From Globobulimina sp. (Eukaryota > Foraminifera > Rotaliida): a stretch of 5,922 bases of DNA. The stretch spans positions 1 through 5,922 of the forward strand of contig PIVH01000399.1 in assembly GCA_003354225.1 (NCBI GenBank), written 5' to 3'. The notes beneath the pieces were generated by a model. That model was not told the DNA's origin, did no database searches, and worked only from the letters and a program-made list of their open reading frames with translations. The translations under genes were made by a program, and so were the position numbers. The first letter of the stretch is position 1. The number at the start of each line of letters is the position of its first letter. This document shows positions 1 to 5,922 of this stretch, in pieces.

Positions 1-2093
1 CGTCCATCGAGGATGAACTGACTCAGTTATTGGAAGATATAAATCCGTGGCTGGAACAGAGGGAAAAATGCATCAATTCTCCAAATAAAATGAATGACGG
101 TTTGAGTACGGAGCAATTGCGTATTTTATTAAAAATCTATGTGTTTCCAAAAATAGCACAAGAATTCGATGCGCAAAATCCATTGCAATTTGTAGAGAAT
201 GACATTGCAAATTATTTTAGCAATGAGAATTTTAATGGAAACCGACTGAACAGCATCGGCATTGCACAGTTTGTGTCTGATTCAAAACAGCATCTCCGCG
301 ATATGCCATCTCTTCCATTGCAAATGTTATACGTTGCTTTGGGTGATACCGGCGAGGATGTGATGAATTTTTTAATTCAAACCGTCGACGATCAAGAAAA
401 GAAACTTAAGAAAGTGTCGGAAGATAATATTGATGAATCTTTCATTAATAATTTGAAGGTGTTATGTTTTATGATCGATACCAAGAAATTAGAGAATATA
501 TTCTCTGATTTGAAGTCGTTGCATCAATGGAGGAACAAATGGAAGGAAAACACGTATTTATCGTATTTGAGGCAACCATTTCAATCAAATATCGATGTAA
601 TTGAATTAGTAATATCTGCAGAAGAATTAAGAATAAGCGAGCCGTCATTGATAAATAACTTGCGTTGCTCGCAGTATTTGGCGCAAATTCAGAGCAAATC
701 AATGAAAATCTATAAAGAGATGACAAACAGCGGAGAATGGAGTCAATTTATATTAAATAATAAATTGTGGATTGAAAAGGGCGACGATGTACTTTCATTG
801 GTGGTGGACGCAGAAAAAAGAATGAATGACGAATTTAAAGATGAAAATGAAACGTTTCTCAATAATCTGAAGTTTGTTGACATATTATTTGAAATCAAAG
901 AAAAAGATGACACTTTATATAAATCGTTGGTGTCTGAAGCGTGGAAGGAATACATTGTGGCAAATAATTTGCAGAAATGGGTCCGTGCGCAAAGCATAGA
1001 TGTCGTGGCTGCTAAATATGAGTTTAAATGGGATTTGAATGTGGAACAAATGGTGATGATGTTAAATAAATCCGTATTTCGCAAATTAAGAATAATATTC
1101 AACGACGAAGCAAAAGCAATATGTCCATTGGATGTAGAAAAGGATAAAATTATCTCATTTTTTCGGGAAAAGAAAATCAACGGATATTTACTGAACCATT
1201 TATTCACTCCAAAACATATAAATCCGTCCAGTGTCAAAAAGGAGGGCATTATCAACCATTTCAAAACCAAGAAAATTAACTTTACAAAAACAATCAAAAA
1301 GCATTTGACTCGAAACAATCAGTCTCCATCAGAAGTTGCAATAAAATTATTGTATGACATAATGTGTGGAATTAAGCAAAATGAAATATGCGATCCATGT
1401 ATATCGGACACGTCGACCGTGCAAAATATAATAGCCGCTCTACAGCATGAAAATGGTATATTTAGTGTGTCGTCGTCAAACTACAAAAAGAAATTTAATA
1501 AACAATGGCCATTACATCGTCATAGAGACGCCATAATGGAATACTTTCAAACTAAAAATATGAATGGCAAATCTTTTAAGAAATTGTCAGAAAAGGATTT
1601 CCCGACTGAACTAATAAAATATATTGAAAAATACATTCAGAATTTGCGACAAAATATGGCTAAAACGGAAGAAAAATACGCCGAGGAAGAAGATAATAAA
1701 GAAAATGATTTAATTATACAAATTAATAATTGTTTAAAAAGATACTATGGATCATTGCATAAAACGTATAACGATCAATTTAAAGAGTTTTGTAAAGAAA
1801 ACGAGATGGATTCGGATGAGGTGGCCGAGCAATTGGAACAACGTCCAAAAGATTGTGATTTGGTGGATTTTGATAAAGATAAGGATAAAAAGCAACAGTT
1901 TCCATTTAAATTGCAGACAAGCAAAGAATTTGAGGATCGTTTTATTTATAATATATTGAATGAGTGTGGGAACAATCCAAATGCATTCAAGCCAGATACC
2001 AGCTTAGAAAGCAAAGATTTACAGGATCCAATAAAAGCGTTTCATAAAACTGTTTATTTATTTTGGGTTCAAAAACTTGAAGCGGATAAATAA
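1..2093 (+). CDS. Large repeat-containing protein of unknown function, 5' partial
   Basis: The reading frame is open from the left edge (first full codon at 3) to TAA at 2091-2093, about 697 residues. No ATG marks a start and the frame continues leftwards, so this is the 3' part or last exon of a larger gene. Counting the codon at 30 as residue 1, the N-terminal half carries three helical repeats whose NNL signature falls at residues 140, 209 and 278, exactly 69 apart, each followed 26-28 residues later by a conserved Trp (167, 237, 305). Short SAM-like motifs of the form I-x3-[FY]-F-x4-[FIM]-N recur near residues 59-90, 374-396, 407-427 and 501-532. Residues 540-560 are charged, coiled-coil-like and Glu/Lys rich. 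No signal peptide, membrane segment or catalytic motif is visible. The protein is probably a cytoplasmic scaffold or interaction protein. I do not recognise the family. Confidence is high for coding and low for any function. Confidence 0.85.
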   Translation, partial: SIEDELTQLLEDINPWLEQREKCINSPNKMNDGLSTEQLRILLKIYVFPKIAQEFDAQNPLQFVENDIANYFSNENFNGNRLNSIGIAQFVSDSKQHLRDMPSLPLQMLYVALGDTGEDVMNFLIQTVDDQEKKLKKVSEDNIDESFINNLKVLCFMIDTKKLENIFSDLKSLHQWRNKWKENTYLSYLRQPFQSNIDVIELVISAEELRISEPSLINNLRCSQYLAQIQSKSMKIYKEMTNSGEWSQFILNNKLWIEKGDDVLSLVVDAEKRMNDEFKDENETFLNNLKFVDILFEIKEKDDTLYKSLVSEAWKEYIVANNLQKWVRAQSIDVVAAKYEFKWDLNVEQMVMMLNKSVFRKLRIIFNDEAKAICPLDVEKDKIISFFREKKINGYLLNHLFTPKHINPSSVKKEGIINHFKTKKINFTKTIKKHLTRNNQSPSEVAIKLLYDIMCGIKQNEICDPCISDTSTVQNIIAALQHENGIFSVSSSNYKKKFNKQWPLHRHRDAIMEYFQTKNMNGKSFKKLSEKDFPTELIKYIEKYIQNLRQNMAKTEEKYAEEEDNKENDLIIQINNCLKRYYGSLHKTYNDQFKEFCKENEMDSDEVAEQLEQRPKDCDLVDFDKDKDKKQQFPFKLQTSKEFEDRFIYNILNECGNNPNAFKPDTSLESKDLQDPIKAFHKTVYLFWVQKLEADK
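447..1067 (+). repeat. Three 207-bp (69-residue) coding repeats
   Basis: Within the first gene, NNL codons begin at 447, 654 and 861, an exact period of 207 bp. Each unit carries an aligned Trp (QW, EW, AW). Units A and B end with a related stretch (VISAEEL, VVDAEKR) followed by an acidic patch and then the next NNL. The DNA has diverged well beyond the protein pattern, so the duplication is old and selected at protein level. The third unit fades after about position 1000, and its end is approximate. Confidence 0.65.
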
Positions 2094-2276
2094 TGTTGTT
2101 TTGTATATAATAACTACATTAAAATGGCCATTTTTTATTTATGTACTAGTATATAATATATATTATTATTTTTTTTGTTGTGCACTTTTTGTTTGTTTTT
2201 TGTTCTTACAGTACAATATCGATACTTTTCTGATTATTTTTCTAGCTTAGAATTGTCTGACCACGTTTAGCGTTTT
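2094..2276. other. AT-rich 3' flank of the first gene, no gene seen
   Basis: This non-coding stretch follows the TAA at 2091. It contains a TA-rich run near 2148-2170 and a pyrimidine-rich tract ending in TTCTTACAG at 2211, which looks like a splice acceptor but has no open frame after it. No canonical AATAAA is present on the + strand. It probably holds the 3' UTR and polyadenylation site of the first gene. Confidence 0.5.
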
Positions 2277-2308
2277 GAACCTTTCCATAAATAATCCGTC
2301 GTTTCATG

Positions 2309-2615
2309 AGTGACGCACCAGCTTACTAAAACTTAGTGAAAATGAAAATGATGGTTGTCATCTAGACACCGCTTTAACATTGCGATCAACAGATTGTAAT
2401 ACATTATGTAACTGACTGGCTTGTTTCTTATTGTTAAAATGTTTTTTGAATGTTTCTTGTTTCTTTAACTTAAAAAACTTATTCCACTTCCTAACCACTT
2501 CCTAACTAACAGAAAACCACAGAGAACAACTATTATATCCCATAAATTAATCATATATTTTGCATGATATTTTTGTATGTTATTTGAAATTATGGCCATG
2601 GTATACACAAAATGC
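2309..2615. other. Non-coding spacer between inverted-repeat arms
   Basis: No supported gene, RNA gene or conserved motif is visible. Stops are frequent in all frames. The only structure seen is the 11-bp tandem duplication at 2484-2505 and scattered T-rich tracts. Confidence 0.45.
2484..2505. repeat. 11-bp tandem duplication
   Basis: CCACTTCCTAA occurs twice in direct succession (2484-2494 and 2495-2505) and is followed by CTAAC. It lies inside the spacer of the 32-bp inverted repeat. It is probably a slippage duplication; no function is visible. Confidence 0.6.
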
Positions 2616-2691
2616 CATGAAACGACGGATTATTTATGGAAAGGTTCTTTTCAAACTTTTGTATCATATATTGCGGAACACTGTGTACCGC

Positions 2692-3058
2692 AAAAACCCA
2701 TGCCGTGCAGGATATACCCTGTTCGCAGACCTGGTGCTTTGGATCATCACCAATAACACCAACCCCGACTGGTGGACCTTGAACAGATCCCCTATCGTGT
2801 ATCATTATGTAGACGATTTCTTCGGCGGAGCGCCTGCGAATATCCCCGGTTTGGTGAGGTGTATTTGGCTGGTTCAGGAAGCTGGTGATACCCACCAATG
2901 CTTCTAAGTGTTTTACCCCGCGGACCAGGTTAAAAATCTTGGGATTTGCGTATGATACCGTCACGCAGATGGTATTCATACCAGAGGTCAAGCTGAGAGT
3001 CATGTTGGAGGAGATCGACGATTTCCTATCGAGGAAGAATGTTATGAAAATTATCTAA
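2692..3058 (+). pseudogene. Reverse-transcriptase palm fragment of a retrotransposon, frameshifted
   Basis: The frame containing 2560-2907 reads a typical palm segment: an FADLVLWI helix near 2722, then IVYHYVDDFF with the catalytic YVDD box at 2806-2817. It reaches a stop at 2905-2907. Similarity continues in the next frame (about 2858-3058): KCFTP, KILGF-x-YDT and an IPEVK stretch, the usual order downstream of the box, ending at TAA 3056-3058. The switch between frames lies about 2845-2885. Finger regions, RNase H, integrase or recombinase are absent. GC is near 50%, well above the surroundings, suggesting a different source. The HYVDDFF and LGF-x-YDT style resembles DIRS-like and related elements, but order is uncertain. 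It is a dead fragment of a mobile element. The minus-strand frame here (2590-3003) is a shadow. Confidence 0.75.
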
Positions 3059-3180
3059 GTAGAGTTCCGAACTTTAGTCGTCCATAGATTTTCATGTTTT
3101 TTAGCCAATAACTCATGTTCTATTGTGTTCTAGGGCCTATAATTTGGTATTTAAGAGTTTAAGGGTTTAGCCCCAATGCA
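3059..3180. other. Short intergenic gap between RT fragment and transposase stop
   Basis: This is 122 bp of AT-rich sequence with no open frame of note. It should contain the 3' UTR of the minus-strand transposase and possibly its terminal repeat. I compared it by eye with 5690-5770 in inverted orientation and found nothing longer than an 8-bp match (TAGATTTT). Confidence 0.4.
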
Positions 3181-4765
3181 TTAATCAAAGTCTGAAACAT
3201 GTCCATCAAATATCCCCTGACTGCGACCGACATACCAAGATCTATCAAGATGTTTATATTTATTTTGATGCTTTTTAAGCTTTGTTGAATGTGATTTACT
3301 TTTATCTGAGACATATTTGTTATGTTTTATCCGCTGCTGTATCCAAACTGTATGTCTTTTATGTAATGTGATTCCAAACACTTTTAATTCTTTTTGTAAG
3401 TGTTTATAAGGCGTATTCCATTGCATTATTCCGCGTGCGACAGAATGTACATATGATAACCCACCCAAATGTCGGGTTTTTTTAGCATATCCATTTATTA
3501 TATGATTTGCAGATTCATTGAGTGATGTACATCCAGGTTTTAATAATATAGCAATGGCAATATCATCAAATATGTTCGCAAATAACCATTTTCCAAATAC
3601 ATGTCTCAGCTTCAATGGTAATGTACTTGTTGAACATAATGCAGCTGAGGTATTTTGTGCAGAACCATATGCTGTTTTGCACCATTTATATTCATTATAT
3701 TTGCAATAATTATGATCTGCATCATCTGGCATATAATGTGCTAAACATTTTTGTATGGCGAGTTTTGCATCTTCTACAGTATCAATGGTTGCATTATGAA
3801 AACAAAATTGAAATATTCTATCAACCAATAATTTGCAATATTCGAATGTGAATCCGCGAATATCATATCCCATTTCTATGGTTTCATCTGCTGTCCAATC
3901 ATATAAATCAATAAATTTATAAAATTTTGGAACTAAATTTTTTTTAGTATGAGCTACATCAGCACTTAAATTAATAGATGGCAAACCAGTCAATAAATTT
4001 GATGCGAAATTATTTATTGCGGTGATAAGTTTAGGGATTTTACTATCACCATCAACAGATATATCATATGGATGAATTCGTTTTGATTGTAAATATGATA
4101 TGCCATAAGCCAACATTTCGGCTTCCATACTTCCAGATGCTCCGGTTTGTGGGTAATTGCATCCTTTGGTTCTTGTATCAAAATGAATTATTTTACTGGT
4201 AACTCGATCAAGCCATGAAACACATCCATTTTTACTGTTTCTGCCATATATTCTATGAAATTGAGATGAAATTGATTCCGTATAAACAGAATCTGAAATA
4301 CTAACATCAAAATCGGAATAATTATCATTCTGAGTAATATCTGAATCGCAAGAATTTGATTCCGTATCTAAAGAATATGATAAACTAACATCAAAATCGG
4401 AATATTCTTCGTCACCATTATTATTATTATGTGTAGTATCTATTTGTGTTTTAGAATCAATATCAGAATCAATATGAATCTCATCTACATCATTGGAAGA
4501 ATGCATAGCAACAATTTCAGATTGTTTGTTATTATTATTCGCAACTTCTGTGCCTTTGCTGTGTGTCATTAGATCATGTAAATTCGTGCAAAGTGGATTG
4601 TACCCACTGAATTTAACTGAATCAACAGAAGGATAATGATGCGATTTTTTATCACATAATATATCATTGATATTTTTATCACATTGTTCATATGCCATAA
4701 TTTTTTTATTTATAGCCACAAAGTCATCAATTCTATGGATATACGTATTATTTTTTATGGTTGAA
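3181..4765 (-). CDS. Mutator-like transposase, exon 2 (catalytic core and C-terminus)
   Basis: The unspliced frame opens at GTG 4789-4791 just after a stop and has no ATG near its head, which supports an internal or last exon. Counting from 4791, residues 80-175 are an acidic, Asn-rich linker containing a 28-residue duplication. The core then shows YGRNSKNG (182-189), Cys211, SMEAEM (221-226), DGDS (247-250), VAHTKKNL (279-286), H360/C363 with KWC (369-371), and SLNES (423-427), the usual order of an RNase H-like DDE Mutator transposase. Asp249 or Asp247 and Glu426 are the likely second and third catalytic acids. The first aspartate expected about ten residues before the YGR arginine is not seen. 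Residues 476-515 are a Lys/Arg/His-rich tail, plausibly DNA binding or nuclear localisation. The stop is TAA at 3181-3183. The enzyme would cut and join transposon ends in the nucleus. Confidence 0.75.
4274..4404 (-). repeat. Duplicated 47-bp segment in the transposase acidic linker
   Basis: Positions 4274-4320 and 4358-4404 match at 41 of 47 bases with a period of 84 bp. At protein level the units read YSDFDVS-x-S-x-S-x2-TES, twice, separated by an acidic, Ser/Asn-rich spacer. The period is a multiple of three, so the frame is kept. The linker sits directly before the conserved core. Confidence 0.75.
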
Positions 4766-4779
4766 CTACAGCCGATACC

Positions 4780-4873
4780 GTAAGCAAACACAAAACAAGT
4801 TCAGATTGAGAAACACATACAAGTTCAGATTGGGAAACACTTAGCAATGTGAACTTGTTTTATGTTTGCTTAC
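4780..4873. repeat. 94-bp imperfect hairpin inside the intron
   Basis: The arms 4780-4803 and 4850-4873 pair at 23 of 24 bases (outer ends GTAAGCAAACA and TGTTTGCTTAC). Pairing resumes weakly just inside as GATTG against its partner. It lies wholly within the predicted intron, 34 nt from the donor and 14 nt from the acceptor. The ends resemble short terminal inverted repeats of a miniature element, but no target-site duplication is visible. Transcribed, it would fold into a long stem. Confidence 0.8.
4795..4840. repeat. 22-bp direct repeat pair within the hairpin
   Basis: 4795-4816 and 4819-4840 match at 21 of 22 bases (ACAAGTTCAGATTG then A or G then GAAACAC), a period of 24 bp with a 2-bp AT gap. 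The ACAAGTTCA part is also in the left hairpin arm, and its complement is in the right arm, so one short motif occurs three times in the element, twice direct and once inverted. Confidence 0.75.
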
Positions 4874-4907
4874 ATGGAGTATACATAACAGAATTCACAT
4901 TACATAC

Positions 4908-5701
4908 TTTTGAAACTGTCTCTTGGATGTAAGTGGTAGGCCTAAAATGCATTGCAATTTATTCAAGCCCAACAATTTCATACTGGATTCTGCACATGCT
5001 ATAACAAAAGCAATTTCTAATTGGTTTGCATCAACAATTTTATGATTATAATCAATTTGCACATTGGTATGAGATAAACCAAACGAAAGAATTTTATCTT
5101 TGTCTTGTGGCTTAGGACCACATGCTTCACAATAACAGGTACAATATCGACCAATTTTCCCAGGTTTGGCAGCACAAAACATTTTAATCAATGGGCGTTT
5201 ATTGAATGGAATTGTATGATGATATTTATTCATATGAGAATAAAAATTGTTTTGGGCTGTTGTCCATAGCTCGTCTAATCTGGAAATATTTAAAATTTCA
5301 TTATACGATTCCTTCGCAGTAGATCGAAGATTTAATATAGGTTTTTTTTGATGTAATGATGAATCAGAAACAACAGAAACATTTATATAGTTCTGACGGA
5401 TATTGGTATTTTGGAAATGATAAACATTTTGTGCAATGTTTGGATCTTGTTCAGGAGTATTGTCTGTGTTAATTTTAGCGTCCGAATTATTTTGTGATTC
5501 ATACAGAGAACTGATAGGAACTTGGTCAGACAATGTGTTGACATCAAAATTTGTTTGATGTGTCGGCCTATGATAATTGGATGATTGAGATGGTTGATTA
5601 TAATCATACTTTGCAGAGATTTGACCTTTGACCCTTTTACAATGATACACAGTCCTTTTTGCCGGTCTGCCTCCTGCACTTTTACCTGTTGTGTCACGCA
5701 T
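4908..5701 (-). CDS. Mutator-like transposase, exon 1 (N-terminal part)
   Basis: The start is placed at the ATG at 5699-5701, which gives MRDTTGKSAGGRPAKRTVYH and stays clear of the H1 gene. The open frame extends up to an ATG at 5770, but that would overlap H1 codons. The first residues are basic with GGRPAKR, an AT-hook-like core that could bind AT-rich DNA. A polar Asn/Ser/Gln-rich stretch follows, then a helical region, then a Cys cluster (CTCYCEAC, 5120-5143) likely to bind zinc. Next comes an N-x2-IVDA helix (about 4967-5053) that matches the region preceding the catalytic core in Mutator-like transposases. Reading on without splicing ends at TGA 4895-4897, only three codons past the predicted donor. 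Exon 2 continues the protein in frame. Family assignment is from motif order, not a search. Confidence 0.65.
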
Positions 5702-5730
5702 GCACCTAACAGTTTTTTTAAAATCTAAGC
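5702..5730. promoter_or_regulatory. 29-bp divergent intergenic spacer
   Basis: This separates the predicted transposase start (minus, 5701) from the H1 start (plus, 5731). It contains a T7 run followed by AAAA and an in-frame TAA (5719-5721) that closes the H1 frame upstream. It is too short for two ordinary eukaryotic promoters, so at least one promoter must overlap the neighbouring coding sequence, or one start is misplaced. No TATA box is recognisable. Confidence 0.3.
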
Positions 5731-5922
5731 ATGTCAAATGCAAAGAAAGCTGCCAACAAACGACCATCATATGCCACCATGGTAATTAAGGCTGTTATAA
5801 CTAGCAAATCCAAAGGTGCTACGAAAGAACAAATAACAAGTTTTATCAAAAATACTGGGACTGGGTTTCCCTGTGGCAATGGATATAAAACTTATATTGA
5901 AAAAGCATCGGAGAAAGGAATA
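5731..5922 (+). CDS. Linker histone H1/H5-family protein, 3' partial
   Basis: ATG at 5731-5733 is preceded in frame by TAA at 5719-5721, so the N-terminus is complete. The frame stays open to the right edge (64 codons). A short Lys/Ala tail (MSNAKKAANK) leads straight into RPSYATMVIKAV, the first helix of the H15 winged-helix domain. ATKEQITSFIK follows as the second helix and a YKTYIEKASEKGI segment as the recognition helix. The loop containing GTGFPCGN is unusual. H1 binds the nucleosome dyad and linker DNA and compacts chromatin; a Lys-rich C-terminal tail would be expected beyond the window. It diverges from the minus-strand transposase with a 29-bp gap. It could be a host gene or an H1-like gene carried by the element. 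Confidence 0.75.
   Translation, partial: MSNAKKAANKRPSYATMVIKAVITSKSKGATKEQITSFIKNTGTGFPCGNGYKTYIEKASEKGI

Larger units (their letters stand above)
2277..2647. repeat. Perfect 32-bp inverted repeat with 307-bp spacer
   Basis: Positions 2277-2308 are the exact reverse complement of 2616-2647, 32 of 32 bases (core CCATAAATAATCCGTCG on the left). Pairing stops at both ends of each arm. The bases immediately outside, 2273-2276 and 2648-2651, are both TTTT, which could be a 4-bp target-site duplication or simple AT richness. The spacer has no coding sequence. This fits a small non-autonomous terminal-inverted-repeat element, or two oppositely oriented copies of a dispersed repeat end. The right arm abuts the reverse-transcriptase debris. 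Confidence 0.6.
4766..4907 (-). other. Predicted 142-nt GT-AG intron in the transposase gene
   Basis: On the minus strand the donor is CAAAA|GTATGT (first intron base 4907) and the acceptor is GGCTGTAG|TTC (last intron base 4766). Exon 1 leaves two bases (AA) and exon 2 supplies the third (T), so the codon is completed and the frame runs on without a stop. A branch-like CTTAC (4784-4780) lies about 15 nt before the acceptor. Without splicing, exon 1 stops at 4895 and exon 2 has no start. An alternative is that the gap is an insertion that broke the gene, but the frame-preserving sites favour an intron. Confidence 0.6.
3181..5701 (-). mobile_element. Mutator-like DNA transposon, transposase gene region
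   Basis: The two minus-strand exons together make one transposase of about 792 residues (2379 coding bases including stop). The order of features matches the Mutator-like transposase domain group of eukaryotes: an N-terminal Cys cluster and helical lead, then a core with ME, DGDS, H..C and WC, and NES. Terminal inverted repeats and target-site duplications were not found on either side, so the limits given are those of the coding region only. The right end must lie within or beyond the 29 bp separating it from the H1 start, or H1 is inside the element. Confidence 0.65.

Noticed and set aside
743-1318. Minus-strand open frame of 191 codons opposite the first gene
   Set aside because: Hydrophobic, Ser/Phe-rich composition typical of antisense to an AT-rich Lys/Asn/Glu-rich gene; no motif. 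Same for 469-726.
1747-1959. Plus-strand frame of 70 codons inside the first gene
   Set aside because: Alternative frame of a well-supported coding region, with no recognisable content.
2195-2211. Splice-acceptor-like pyrimidine tract ending TTCTTACAG
   Set aside because: All frames close soon after it and no donor or exon could be tied to it.
2590-3003. Minus-strand frame of 137 codons over the reverse-transcriptase fragment
   Set aside because: The plus strand carries the YVDD box and downstream palm motifs, so the minus frame is a shadow favoured by the higher GC.
3518-3851. Two short plus-strand frames (3518-3709 and 3615-3851)
   Set aside because: Antisense to the conserved transposase core; no motif of their own.
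5383-5697. Minus-strand frame of 104 codons overlapping exon 1
   Set aside because: Overlaps in a different frame the part of exon 1 that leads into the Cys cluster; no recognisable domain.
3059-5730. Terminal inverted repeats of the Mutator-like element
   Set aside because: By-eye comparison of 3059-3200 with 5690-5770 gave only an 8-bp chance-level match (TAGATTTT), so no ends are claimed.
5702-5770. Transposase start at ATG 5768-5770
   Set aside because: It would run through the H1 N-terminal codons; the added residues show no family feature, and the ATG at 5701 gives a basic start.
1-5922. CRISPR array, tRNA or rRNA genes, bacterial operon signals
   Set aside because: No regularly spaced direct repeats, cloverleaf-like segments, conserved rRNA stretches or Shine-Dalgarno-spaced gene strings were seen.

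Overview
This is a eukaryotic window from an AT-rich genome. The evidence is a linker-histone (H1/H15) reading frame, a Mutator-like transposase that reads through only if a short GT-AG intron is removed, a broken retrotransposon reverse transcriptase, and loosely spaced genes with no ribosome-binding sites or operon structure. Most of the window looks about 30-35% GC by eye. The exception is about 2690-3010, counted at 47-52% GC in sample 60-base rows, which coincides with the reverse-transcriptase fragment. I cannot name the organism; an AT-rich protist or early-branching eukaryote is a guess.

Layout. Positions 1-2093 (+) hold the 3' part of a long gene of unknown function, open at the left edge. 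It encodes about 697 visible residues with three helical repeats spaced exactly 69 residues apart and four short SAM-like motifs. Positions 2094-2690 are non-coding and include a perfect 32-bp inverted repeat (2277-2308 / 2616-2647). Positions 2692-3058 (+) are a degenerate, frameshifted reverse-transcriptase palm fragment with the YVDD catalytic box. Positions 3059-3180 hold nothing I recognise.

Positions 3181-5701 (-) are one transposase gene in two exons. Exon 1 (4908-5701) has an AT-hook-like basic start and a tight Cys cluster. Exon 2 (3181-4765) has the RNase H-like core features (ME, DGDS, H..C/WC, NES). A predicted 142-nt intron (4766-4907, GTATGT...TGTAG) restores frame between them, and a 94-bp imperfect hairpin with short tandem repeats lies entirely inside it. 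Positions 5731-5922 (+) are the start of a linker-histone gene, running off the right edge and transcribed away from the transposase, with only 29 bp between the two predicted start codons.

The window is best read as a host gene followed by a patch of transposon debris, a nearly intact Mutator-like transposase gene, and a histone H1 gene. The most unusual points are the hairpin-bearing intron inside the transposase, the very tight head-to-head arrangement with H1, an apparently missing first catalytic aspartate behind a duplicated acidic linker, and the regular repeats of the first protein. No complete transposon ends were found, so whether H1 is host or element cargo is unresolved.
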